NCBI GenBank assembly: GCA_012064415.1
Contig: SSNU01000062.1
Location: 551,097-615,096, forward strand
Direction: 5' to 3'
Length of the DNA stretch: 64,000 bases
DNA from: Gyrodactylus bullatarudis
Taxonomy: Eukaryota > Platyhelminthes > Monogenea > Gyrodactylidea > Gyrodactylidae
Positions 1 through 10,629 of the stretch are shown here, in pieces. Within the stretch, counting starts at the first letter, position 1. Each line of letters begins with the position of its first letter. The notes beneath the pieces are model-generated. The model worked only from the letters and a program-made list of their open reading frames with translations. It did not search any database and was not told the origin of the DNA. The translations under genes were made by a program, and so were the position numbers.

Positions 1-69
1 AATGTATTGGAACAGTTTGCTGAAAATGTTCCCAGAACCTTGAACGGATCGATTGCACTTCCTAATTAA
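1..69 (+). CDS. possible 3' terminal exon of a gene running off the left edge
   Basis: The frame beginning at base 1 stays open for 22 codons and stops at TAA 67-69. The peptide ends ...NVPRTLNGSIALPN. An AATAAA-like signal follows at about 103-108, which would suit a 3' UTR. The stretch is short, I recognise no family, and an open frame of this length can occur by chance. It is listed as a candidate only. Confidence 0.25.
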   Translation, partial: NVLEQFAENVPRTLNGSIALPN

Positions 70-961
70 ATTTTTTTCTACTTGTTCGCAATTTCTATAG
101 TGAATAAATAATTTTTTCTTCGTAAAGATTTTTATTTTAAAAGAGATCCGATCAGTTTTATTCGCTCATTCTTCTTGCAAAATGAATAGACATCGTTGTG
201 TACGAAAAACACTTGTCAAATGGTCCAAGATTTTCAAAAAAGTTTTGAAATGAACAGGAATATCCAGACCAGTCCAAGTATAGTCATGAAATTTTGATTA
301 ACACACATTTGAGTGTTAAATGCCACTATTCTTTCATCGGATACCACGACTGTACATTTGAACAAAACTTAGAGTCAGACAGCAACACCTTTCATTTCAG
401 CATCAATTGTATCATGGGCAATCTTCTAGAGAGAAATTCTCTCAGAGAATCAGACCTAAAAAATAAAAAAAAAATATTGGGATTTTCTGTAATAATTTTC
501 GATGTTTTATGTTTAGGATTCGTGAAAATATGAGTCAGAGTCTCATCTGATCGCAAATTTAGTTGTTTAATCAGAAAATATTTGTGAAAAAAATACTTTT
601 CTATGAATTTACTTCCAAGTAGTTGTATGATATAATATCTTAATTAAAAGAGTGGCTGGTATAAAAGTGAATATTATTCGATGAATAACTCATAATTTAT
701 GAGTCATAAAGTAAGTTCCAGGAGTGGCTTTAAAATAAACTTGCAGGCTAAGACCAATCATTCTGATTGGATTTTTGAGATTATCAATATTATTCAATGT
801 TCAATTTTATTAAGAAGGGTTCGATAAACCAATTTTGATTAAATTAAAATATTAAATTGACTCAAATTATTCTAAAGATATGTATATATTAATGAAAATA
901 GAAATGTAATTAAATCAGGCAGTAATTATTATGCGGACGTAGTTTTTATTTGGCATTCTTA
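70..961. other. intergenic, AT-rich
   Basis: No supported gene. Short open frames here (for example 182-253 and 294-533) have no family resemblance and are interrupted by A/T runs. The right end is the 3' flank of the V-ATPase subunit e gene on the minus strand. Confidence 0.5.
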
Positions 962-1274
962 TTATTCCTTCATCCAAAAATAGTTTATGGCTTCTATAGT
1001 TGAACTTTTGAGGATAGGTCCAACAAGGGGCTTAAACTGACCTATAAAAAATACAACCCAGCTAAAATTATGGTTAAGATAATATTTCTCACAACAAATA
1101 ACACCAAAAAGCAGTCAAACAAAAAGATACAACGGCAAGTCTTTACAAATGTTAAAATTGAAATTACTGCTTATTAGGTCCTTTTGGATAAGCAATAGAT
1201 CCTATCAGCGCAAAAAGTAGCCAAAATCCAGTAACAGCGCCTAAGGGAATGTAAAACTCATTTGGAAGTTCCAT
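962..1274 (-). CDS. ATP6V0E: V-type H+-ATPase subunit e (three exons)
   Basis: Model: complement of 1168-1274, 1093-1140 and 962-1061, giving 84 residues. Subunit e is a small two-helix protein of the membrane Vo sector of the proton pump in endolysosomes and acidified epithelia; family members are about 80 residues. Visible hallmarks are an N-terminal hydrophobic helix (GAVTGFWLLFALIGSIAY), then PKGPNK, a second helix containing CYLFW, then a PLVGP motif and a short polar tail ending in YFW plus three residues. These match the family's PKGPN, CYLFW and NPLFGP positions in order and spacing. The introns are only 27 nt (1141-1167) and 31 nt (1062-1092); both have GT-AG ends and the phases fit. 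The start at 1274 is the only ATG giving the N-terminal helix. It is transcribed away from the first LITAF gene. Confidence 0.88.
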
Positions 1275-1399
1275 TTGAATAATTACCTGTTCTTAAACAA
1301 TGTTAACAAAGCTGATGTTTCTTTTAAAAATCTCAATTTTGCGAGGATTCAATATTTAATTCTGATTTAATAATAACCAAGCCTCGATTCTCAGTTAAA
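1275..1399. promoter_or_regulatory. shared upstream region of two divergent genes
   Basis: Only 125 bp separate the start codons of V-ATPase subunit e (minus, 1274) and the first LITAF-domain gene (plus, inferred start 1400). Both core promoters and 5' UTRs must lie here unless untranslated first exons sit elsewhere. No TATA box or other motif is clear in this AT-rich stretch. The boundary at 1400 depends on the inferred first LITAF exon. Confidence 0.35.
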
Positions 1400-4300
1400 A
1401 TGTCAGATAAGAAACTAAGTAACATTTATTAATAATCTTTAGGCCCTGAACAGTGTAAGTTGCATTGTTATGAATTCTTATGTTCGGATAATTGGTTTTT
1501 ATTCGATTATTACTGGCTCAGTAATACTGGGATTAATTCTAATACATCGTCAAGTCTACAATCATGAACAATGCTCATGTTTAACAGATAATTTCTTCTA
1601 AGATAACTTCATATGTTTTCTTAATAACCTTTTTCTGTATTTAAAAATTTATTTTTGGATATTTTGAAGATGCCTCTGCTCCGCCGGAACGTAAGTTCAT
1701 CCTGGAAAAAAATCTTGTAAATCTTTTTCCTCTTTTTATTTAATTGCTCTACCAAGAATCCCAACCGTTGTATCCATCAGTACCACCATACTCAGAAATT
1801 TGTCCTCCAGCACCTTCTTATACAGCTCCTAGAAACCCTCCATATCCTATTGAAAAATCAATACCTTATCCACAGGGTGTCCCATATGCTGCACCTTACC
1901 AACAAGGACCTCAGTATCCTGGTAAGTATAGTGAGATACTTTTACAATTTTTTATTCCTTAGCTCCATTTATTTTGTTTCATCTCTCAATTAAAGGCTAA
2001 CCAAACCATTTGCTCTGTAATCTCTTTCCCTATAAATAACATAAGCTTTTGGAATAGAAAATGTTTATTTATCGATCAGGAATAGTTGTACAAAGTGGTA
2101 ATTCTAGTTAAATTAGTTTAGAAATATGTAAAAAAATATACAGTGATCGACAAAAAAAGTTTTCACCAAAAATCCTTATTTTTTAAGTTATCTGATATGC
2201 TAGAAAATTAAAAATACATCAGTAGAAAGAGAAAAAAATTCTGTCATAAGAACAGATTCATTAAAAATTCACTCATACACTTGAAAATACAAATTTACGA
2301 TTTTTCATTAATGTGTAAAACGACAAAATAAAGTTCTCAGTTATGTATGTTACAGTTAGAGTAATAAATTAGGGAATATCAAAACTGCCTAGTTAATCTT
2401 GATAAACCGGGAGCTTTTAGTTAAAGTAATGAATGAATTAAAATTTTCATTAGTTTAACTAAAAATTTACTGATATTATACACAAAGAATAGTTTGTATA
2501 TTCGATCTATTATAATAAATAATTACATAATACAGGTAAAAGCTCCGATTCATTAACCCTAGAACTGGATTTTTAAAAACTAACGTTAAAAGTATCTGGG
2601 GGCTGATTCGACCCCCATCAAAAAGATTGTAAAACAAAACATTATAATTTATTCATATATAACAGGTTGTACACAAAATATAACTGTTCACAGGAACGTT
2701 TCGGGCTAAATTTAAATCTACAAATATCTTTAGCATTGACTTTAGAGGTGCTGGGCGGCTGATCAGTAAATGTAAAGATTCCATCTTTTGATACAATTTC
2801 GTTGACTTGGATTTTAGATTCATTCATTAGAATATTGAAATCCTCTTCTGAATCACCTTCTAGATGATCGCTTTCATCATTAGAAACAATGTCTTCATGA
2901 TATTCAGGCATAAAACCATCATCACTTCTTCTAGCCTCGAGCTGGAATTCACGTATTTCATCTTCAAACAAGCTCATTTTCAATGATGAAGTGAGAAATG
3001 ATCTAGAAATAAATACCAGGTCGTTTGCTTACACAACCAATAGATTTATCGCAAAGAGTTGTTGGGAATTTTCTGTAATATTGGTGAATAAACAAGCCTC
3101 TAAGTATTCTATGGAAAGGTAAAAAAACTAAGGCTGAATAAGCCCCCAAATATTTTATGTGAATTTTTTGGTTTCGAGCATGCTATCTATCGAGAAATAA
3201 TAGTTCCTAGATGCATATTTGTTTTTTTAGATAGACAGATGGACAATGAAGGAACTCCTAAAAAAGCATAGGCCTTTGACACTTTATTCCTTGAAAGAAA
3301 TTTTTTTGAAATACCTTGGGGTCGAATCAGCCCCCACTTCCAGTTCTAGAGTTAACCTATTTTTTTAAAAATGGAATAGTGCCTCGTTTTATACTCTTTC
3401 AGCCTCATGATTTCACACAACAGTACACTCGATTATATTGGTTTATTCTCGATTTTTATTGGCCTATATGATTAGATTTCTGGGAGATTTTTTGCCCATA
3501 ACATGACAGCGGCAAATATTTACCAGCAATATTGGAATGAGGTCAGTTTTATTAAGACATTCATTGTAGGTCATGTGCTCAAAGTATCCTCTGTTGAAAA
3601 GAAAACAGATCTCCCTATAGGGAATTTAACACAAAAGCTATTGAGAATAAAATAAAACTTGAAATTACAATTGCATTTTCCATTTAGGTCAGCCTGCAAC
3701 AACTCATGGTAAGTTTGTGCTTTTTTTATCTCGTATTTAATTCCAAAAATTCAACCAAACTATTGAACAGTAATTGTAAGTCAATTGAACTTTGGAAATA
3801 ATCCGCAAAGGATAACATGCCCGACTTGCCATGCCCAATCTATGACAAAAGTATCTCGCAAAGCAAAAGCTTTAACCTGGATCATATGCTTTGTAATTTG
3901 CTTTTTCGGGTAAGTTTACATCAAAATATCATAATTTTTGTGAAAAACAGATTTTTGCAATTTATAGGATTTAAAACAGTTTTTTAATGATATCAAAACG
4001 TAAAAACTCACTATGAGTCATTGAGTTATTATCAAAATTATAATGATAAATTAAAATTTAATAAAAACTAATAATCAGAAACCATCAGCTTGAATAATTT
4101 GAAAAATAATCGAGGAAAAATGCACCATGAAATTTGAAATCTTCAATGAAATATAAGTGATAGACGAGGATTCTAGCTAACCTCTTTCCAAAGCCCCTTC
4201 TAGACGTTACAGTACTGAAGATAGATAGTCAAGTAGGTTCTTCAGTGAATGGGACGCTTATAATCTGAATGTTCTTTTTGAGAGATATTCTTCGGGGGGC

Positions 4301-7300
4301 ATTTTGAAAAAAAACTGGGGGATCTGATATCCTTGCATTGTTTATTTAACTCTAGTTTCTCTCACATTTATATGGGGAGGAGGTCTTCCTTTCTCATTCG
4401 AACATGGCATGGGTTGAATCATTATTGATTTTATCCAAAATCTTGCTGATTCTCAATTTCAAATAACTCGATAAAATCTACTGATAGAAAATTATAAACG
4501 TGGAAGGATATCTCGAATTTTCTCCTTTATCCAACTGTATTATTCTTATTTGACAACTATTAATAGTTCAACTAACAAAGATACAATATCTTCACTATAG
4601 AAAGTGATTCAAGAATAATTTTTATTGGATTACAAAATAGAAAAAAATCTAATGATATAAAAAGATTATATATAGTTCATTTTGGAGCATAATTAATGGC
4701 AAAATATTAGGTTTAAACCCCAAATTCTACCATCACTTTCCACTTGAATATGATTTCTTGTGACTTTCTACATTCTCATTGGTTAATATTATTGGGGCTG
4801 AAATCTCAATTTTTCTTCGAGAATTAGAATATGATTAAGATTTTTTGTAAATACAAATCATGTTGCCTACTTTTACCTCTAGAAGTAAAAAATTCTGAAA
4901 AATAATATTTTTAAGAAAAATAGGACTATTTTTCAAATCTTGATTTGACGCCAAATTTCCATTTTCTTGAACTCTGATCTAAATTATTTTACTGATTTAA
5001 AAGTGACAGAATGGCCAAAGAAGTTTTTTAGGATCAAGATTAGACAAGAAAATCAAATATGCTAAATCTGATCTAATGAATTTCGTTTTCTTGATTATCA
5101 ACACCTGAATTCCGAAATTCTTGATCATATTCGAATTCATGAGGAAAACTTTGAGTTTAGTAAAATTCATAGATTTCCAATCAGCTTTACTTTGAATGAC
5201 AATTTTGGTGAGATAAGAATTAGAGGATAGCTGTATTTATATTTTTGAAATAATTATACAGTAATCTTTTCCCAGTTTGGAATTCATCATGTTATGAGTG
5301 ATTTTTTTTTCAAATTTGAACTGGAGCTAAAGAATTGAAATGGACAAACAATTGATTTCTTCATTGTTTTATAAACTTGCTTAATCTATCATAAGTCATG
5401 ATTAGGGCGACCAGGAAAAGGCATACTTGATGATCAAAAAAGGCTATTTTTAATTCTGAAAAAGGCAAAAAAAGGCAAATTCATAAAATCGAATGTTTTT
5501 CACGAGAAGCATCCCAAGAAGATATCTGCTGAAAGCGGACTTAAAGGAGATTTCATTAAAAATCCAAAAAGTAGCTTTAACAACATAGTAAAGCAAAAAA
5601 GGTGTATTCATAAAATCGAATATCTCTCACAAGTAGTGATTTTAAAAAATTAATCAATTCTTCAAGCCTTTCAAGTGAATAGAATGAGAATGAGATGTTG
5701 AGTTGGATAAGCCATTTCTATTGGCTGTTTACCGAGTCCCCCCTAAAATTAGATTCAGACAATGAAAATTTAACTAAGATCAAGATAAACAAGGATAAAA
5801 AATTTGCACAATCCTTGAAAAAAATGAAAAAGCAATCCTTTTTAAAAAAGGCAAAAAAAAGGCAAGCCTCCTCGAAATAGGCAAAAAAGGCAAACTTATT
5901 TCTCTTATTAATAGGTTTATAAAAAAAAGGACTGAATTTTTAATATTTTCAAAGTATTTTAGACGCACTCTCAAAAAAGGCATTTTGGTCGCCCTAGTCA
6001 TGATTCATAATTAAATCGTGTTATTGATTAAAATTCTTCAAAGATTTCTAATTTACGACTGGAAATATTATTTTGATAACATTGATAGACCTATTCATTG
6101 CCAGAGATGTTGAGTTAAATGGTATAAATCAATGTTAATCTCGACATTTTCCAGGCATCGTTTGTGACATGCTGAATGTTGAATATAACTCTGGTTGAAA
6201 TCTGCTTCAATAATACTTATCTCACCTAATGGGACGTTTAAAAGAAAAAGGATTCAATTGTTTAACGAACAATGTTCAAGTATTCTAAACTGTCTCTCAA
6301 AAAAGGTATTCTGATTGCTCCGGTCATGAAACTCAACTTGTTTCATGTTACGGTTAAATAAGCATTGCGTTGTTAAAATGAAATGAAACTTCATTATTAT
6401 AATAACAAACTCTAAATAAATTACAGGTACATAGCAGTTGAATCAACATTCTACCTGTACTATGATTAACTCACATTAAGAAATTTTAATTTATAAAAAG
6501 CTCTCCCATTAGAATGATGGTCAGGAGGAAAGGTTTTTAGATTATTTCAACAACATTTATTAAAACCTTTCTTTCTCCCTGATAACTACAGTTGTCGCGA
6601 CAACCACTTCAAGGTGTTGGCTTTCTCAGTTTAGCTTATCTTTTGAATAATTATTATAATCGAATGAAGAAATTATTATTATCAAAGAAGATTAGTTAAT
6701 AAAGTTGAAAATTAATTCTAACTCAAATAGAGTTTGAGGAAGTTATCATGCTTTGATAACGAGGAATATGCAACTACTACATTTGTATGGTCTTCAAAGT
6801 AGCCACTCAAAACTCCATAAGCTTGGCTGGGATCTTGTGCGTCAACCATGAGACCTGCAAAACCAAAATCTCCATGACCATCTATCTCAACGCACAAGGC
6901 ATCATCAGTTATTGTTCCTCTGTTACATACTCCTATGTATTTCCCTTCCGTTTCTTCAAGGCTTTGGCTCCCATATCCTGCAAGAATAACTTGGGTATTC
7001 TTTTCGGGATCAGCTGAATATTTCAAGTAGGCAACATCCCAAGTTGTATCAACTGGTATAATTTTCAAAGCGGCCAAATCAGTCCCTGATGGATCGTTGA
7101 TGGCTTTAATGAAATTTCCATTCGTACATGAATGTTTATTGTGAAGAAGAAATCTCTCTAAAATCATACGAGTATACCCTTCTCTTCCTGTGTCAGTTGC
7201 TCCTACTCGAATCTATAAGAATGTAATTAAAAATTTAAATTCATACTCTTTTTATCGTCTGATAGTCACATACACAATGGGCCGAAGTATAAACTGTATT

Positions 7301-8506
7301 TTCATTTGCCAAAGCTCCGGTACAAATAGCGCTATCCCCGAATAAAAGGACAATATATTTGTAAGAAACATCTGTCCAAGTTGAAATGGTTTTTATTTCC
7401 ACTCCTTCAGTGAAGGAGTTATTCAATGCGAAAAAAACAAATGTTGCTATCAGAAAGTTCTTCATTCAAAATATTGGAAAAATTTGCAATTTTTATTTAT
7501 ACATTTGTTAGCTGTAGGAAAGAATTATTTTACAGCTAAGCTTTTCGATTATTTAAATTATCATGAAATTAACTGTACTTTTACTCATGTGGTTTTAAGC
7601 GGATTTTATAATCAATATAAGAATTAATCATGGTAACTGACCATTTTTCTCTTTAAATTTTATAAATGATCAAGATATTTCTTTGTTTCTAAAATTAAAC
7701 GTGATCATAATACATTCATATACGTTATAATGTATAATAGAATATTCTTTACTTCCGCCAATTTTTTCACAGGATTTGATTGGTTTGTTACTCTAAAATA
7801 TAGATTTTAATACTCTAATCGAATATATGAACGTATCAAATTCATCACAAAATAAATAATAATAATTACACTTGTACTAACTTTTATTAATCATATAAAC
7901 ACTGCATTAGGTTTATTTACTTGAAACCAGAGTGATTTTGAAATGGGCCTGAAAAAAATCAGAGTATTCTAGTTCAATTCAGCTTTTAATATTAATTGTA
8001 ATCTTGCTATTCTGGATGTGATGAATAGAATTTCAATGTGAACTAGCCGATATCATTCTTTCTCCTCTGAGCCTCCTATTAACCGAGAAAAATTTACTAT
8101 TTTTCGCTTTTAAAATATGAAATGCTATCTTTCTCCTAACACATTCCCACTACATATCTGATATTAACTCAGATAAAATTAATTCTCACTGAGAAATATG
8201 CCCCTGAGTTTTATCCTTCATTTATTATGTAAATGATATTCTGTTATTTGAAGTTTATCGGGAGAATTTGCCTAGTAGAAAATCTTTAACTGTTGTGATA
8301 TTAATGATAAAATACTAGTTCTTAATCTTTCGTGAACATAATGATAATTTGTACAAATTTTACTAATTAACCCATTTTCTAATATTATTTTTTCCAACAG
8401 AGGCTGGTTAGGATGTTGTCTTATTCCATTTTGTTGTGACAGTTGCAATGACGTGGAACACAAATGTTCAACATGCAAAACTGTGGTCGGTATCAAGACG
8501 GCTTGA
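1400..8506 (+). CDS. LITAF-domain membrane protein 1 (six exons, large host introns)
   Basis: Model: 1400-1418, 1670-1690, 1757-1921, 3688-3708, 3771-3909, 8401-8506, giving 156 residues with all phases consistent. LITAF/SIMPLE proteins are small monotopic proteins of late endosome and lysosome membranes with a split zinc-binding motif around a hydrophobic insertion. Here a proline/tyrosine-rich N-terminus (PPYSE, YPQGVPY) is followed by the first half CPTC (exon 5), a hydrophobic stretch (ALTWIICFVICFFG), then GCCLIPFCCDSCNDVEHKC and STC, the second zinc half, in exon 6. The last intron (3910-8400) is 4.5 kb and holds a hAT-like element, a repeat relic and a protease-homologue gene on the other strand; intron 3 holds a piggyBac remnant. 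The first two tiny exons are inferred from splice sites and from the matching exon layout of the two downstream paralogues, so the N-terminus is the least certain part. Confidence 0.78.
2553..3355. mobile_element. internally deleted piggyBac element with TTAA target site
   Basis: TTAA at 2553-2556 and at 3352-3355 flank a 795-bp element. The termini are inverted repeats: CCCTAGAACTGGA at 2557-2569 and its complement with one mismatch at 3339-3351. Just inside is a second inverted repeat, an 18-bp block (GGGGGCTGATTCGACCCC) at 2598-2615, mirrored at 3317-3334. TTAA duplication and a CCCTAGAA-type tip are typical of piggyBac. The only coding content is the transposase N-terminal fragment on the minus strand, so the element cannot move by itself. 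It lies inside intron 3 of the first LITAF gene. Confidence 0.87.
2642..2983 (-). pseudogene. N-terminal fragment of a piggyBac transposase
   Basis: A 113-residue open frame lies inside the piggyBac element. It starts with an acidic Asp/Glu/Ser-rich segment and then has a stretch reading SKDGIFTFTDQPPSTSKVNA, which resembles the SKDG..W...PP..S...A.NI block that precedes the catalytic domain in piggyBac transposases. The DDE catalytic core and cysteine-rich C-terminus are absent, as expected after internal deletion. The family link rests mainly on the flanking TTAA and terminal repeats. Confidence 0.6.
4817..5160. repeat. decayed copy of a foldback repeat family
   Basis: About 80 bp at 4897-4980 matches, with many differences, the arm of the large inverted repeat at 54076-54755 (shared blocks ATTTTTAAG, AAATCTTGA, CGCCAAATT, CATTTTCTTGAACT-like). 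The segment also folds back on itself: GAATTAGAATATGATTAAGA near 4821-4840 is mirrored near 5128-5148. No target duplication could be recognised. It lies in the last intron of LITAF gene 1. Confidence 0.5.
5403..5996. mobile_element. non-autonomous hAT-type element, 594 bp
   Basis: The ends are inverted: TAGGGCGACCA at 5403-5413 and its complement at 5986-5996. Both sides carry the same 8-bp target duplication GTCATGAT (5395-5402 and 5997-6004). Eight-base duplications with short terminal repeats define hAT-type insertions. The interior is rich in AAAAAGGCAAAA-type repeats and has no recognisable transposase. A degraded copy of the right end (CTCTCAAAAAAGG followed by a GGTCATGA-like end) lies at about 6294-6329, which suggests an older insertion beside it. 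Confidence 0.87.
6718..7465 (-). CDS. secreted trypsin-like serine protease homologue, catalytic Ser lost
   Basis: Model: complement of 7247-7465 and 6718-7212, joined across a 34-nt GT-AG intron, 237 residues. An N-terminal hydrophobic signal peptide (about residues 1-20) precedes a chymotrypsin-fold (S1) protease domain. The catalytic His is present in TSAHC (His63) and the Asp in SGTDLAALK (Asp118). The active-site GDSGGP block reads GDFGFAG (about 187-193), so the nucleophilic serine is a phenylalanine and proteolysis is not expected. Such serine protease homologues act as binding proteins, decoys or cofactors in other animals; the role here is unknown. The gene lies wholly inside the last intron of LITAF gene 1 on the opposite strand. 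The frame is intact, so it does not look like a pseudogene. Confidence 0.82.
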
Positions 8507-9278
8507 AAGGCCAAACAAGTCAATGAAGATTTCATTTCAACATTTTTTTAAAATCACACTCTATTTATTTACTATCAAAATTCGTTAAAACAAATTCAAT
8601 GCTACATTTATTTTTCAAAATAAGAACATACATATTTTAATTTGGACAGAAGTATTTCATTTCTGCTATCTTGTTCAGTTCAATCATTCAAAGAAATCAA
8701 TAAGAAAGACAAAATAAAAAGCTTTGATTCTGATTCTGATAGAATTTTGGCTATTCAAATTCAGAGATAAACCAACAAAAATTGTCTAGGTTAGTAAAAT
8801 CTGAAACAAATTATTTCAAGTCTAGTATTCATATGAATAAATTAATAAAGTCAGAACATTTTCATCACAAAAGGAATAAGAAGCATGGGCATGAGATTTA
8901 GCTGATTTTGAGTGCTGCTCACTGGTGCCAAAGAAATTATTATTTGAAAAAAAGAGTTGAAAGTAAAATTTTTAAAACTCGCTGAAGAAGTAGAAGAAAA
9001 AAATTAAGTAAAGAAAAAGCACAAAACTCATTTCTTCCGAGTGCTAAAAGTTTTAGCCTAAAACCAATCAATCTCAAACTTATTTATTTTACCATTCAGA
9101 TTCTGAATTACAGAATGGTCCACTGAGAAAAATTTAGAGAAATTTTAATTTTAAATAAAAATAAAATTTGACAAGAGTGAAACATAACTCAATGTTGAAA
9201 AACAAATGTACAATAAATTTGTTTATCTCAATAAGTGCAGCAAATTCTAAATTTTATATCATCATTTGACATATAGTT
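8507..9278. other. intergenic, AT-rich
   Basis: This is the 3' flank of LITAF gene 1 and the 5' flank of LITAF gene 2. The last 50 bp (about 9232-9278) are nearly identical to the region before LITAF gene 3 (about 10583-10629), so at least this part of the promoter was copied with the gene. Nothing else is recognised. Confidence 0.55.
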
Positions 9279-9809
9279 ATGAGCACAGAAACAAGTGAGT
9301 CCTGAATAATTTAACATGGAAACAAATTAGATGAAAAAACTGCTCCAACCCATACGACTGTTGGTAAGTTTAAGCTTATCCCAAAATATCCGTGATTCAA
9401 GAATTTAAATTTATTTGTTGAAATCCATAGTTGTGTTTACAAATAAATGATCCCCTTATGCTTTCTTCTCAAAAATCAGAATCATTTTTTTCGGATAGTT
9501 GTCAATCAACCCGAGTTAGTTTTAACCACTAAACCGACTGGTATTTCTTGTCCACACTGTCAAGCTAATGTTGTGACTATAACTCAACTTGAAAAGAGTT
9601 CAGTTGCCTGGATCTTATGCTTTTGCATTGCCTTTCTCGGGTATGTTTATCTATAAATAACTACATTAAACTTTGATCTCAAAATAAATTGTTTTAGATT
9701 CTTCTGTGGCTGTTGTCTAATTCCGTTCAAAATTGAATCACTAAATAATATTAATCATTCCTGTCCGAATTGCAACCGTCTTGTTGGAACAAAGAAAGCA
9801 TTCAACTAG
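9279..9809 (+). CDS. LITAF-domain protein 2 (four exons, tandem copy)
   Basis: Model: 9279-9294, 9331-9363, 9499-9640, 9698-9809, giving 100 residues with matching phases and GT-AG introns. It starts MSTETNEKTAP, then a short linker, the first zinc half CPHC (exon 3), a hydrophobic segment SSVAWILCFCIAFLGFFCG, and the second zinc half HSCPNC followed by a GTKKAFN C-terminus. It is shorter than LITAF 1 because the proline-rich N-terminus is reduced to a few residues. Intron 1 is 36 nt and intron 3 is 57 nt. The closest relative is the next gene; exon 4, the preceding intron and the end of that region are identical between the two. Confidence 0.88.
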
Positions 9810-10629
9810 AGAAAACAAATTGCCGTTTACTGCATAACCTTCATTAATTAATCATTTGAATCGAAAAAAAAATCAAGACCAGCATAAATTTTAATTGTAA
9901 ATATTTCTTCAAATATACTCGTTGTTGATTTCCAAAATACCTTTAGTTTAAATTTATTAGAAGATTTTGACAATATTTGATCACCCCAAACTGTCTAGCA
10001 TAGGATGTGGTTTTGAGAATCCAAAAAGTTTCTTGTTTCAATCTGACTTGGTGGATTCATTCTCGAAAAAATTAACCAAGATCATAAGATTAAGGCCACT
10101 TTGTCAGTTATTATTACTAATAAGTTATTAATAATAACTTATTATCCTTAATCAGGCTCAGTTAATAGGGTCTAATAATTTGAGTCTCATTTTATATTCA
10201 AGGAAAAATCCTCATTTAACAAAATCGCATACATCCGGAATGTATATTTCTTTAATTCTCTACATTAATTTCAACGAATCTTTAAGCTTAAAGTCTTGGA
10301 GATTTCTAATTTTCTTTTTAACTTTTTAAAATCTGAATCGTTCTTAAACTGATTTATTTTTTTGACAATTGATAATGAAAAATAAAAAAACAAAAAAGGT
10401 TTTCTTGAATGCCTTAATACATTGCAATCCCGAAATAAAAATATCAGCTTATCGACCGAAATGATTAAAAAACTAAAAATTTCGGTTTCTCTTCATAAAA
10501 TATTGTAAATTGGTAGACAAAGTATAATTCGATGTATTTTGTCTAAATTAAATTGAAATTCTGTTGTTTTTGTTTGTCTGAATAAGTGGAGCGAATTCTA
10601 AATTTTATATTATCATTTGACATATAGTT
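9810..10629. other. intergenic between LITAF 2 and LITAF 3
   Basis: No gene seen. A perfect short inverted repeat, AATAAGTTATT at 10119-10129 and its complement at 10133-10143 with a 3-nt spacer, could form a hairpin but is pure A/T apart from one G/C pair and may be chance. The last 50 bp repeat the upstream region of LITAF 2. Confidence 0.5.

Noticed and set aside
294..533. 79-codon open frame
   Set aside because: No family features, biased composition and no splice context; typical chance frame in AT-rich DNA.
10119..10143. Perfect short inverted repeat as a regulatory hairpin
   Set aside because: Almost pure A/T; expected by chance in this background and not next to a gene end.
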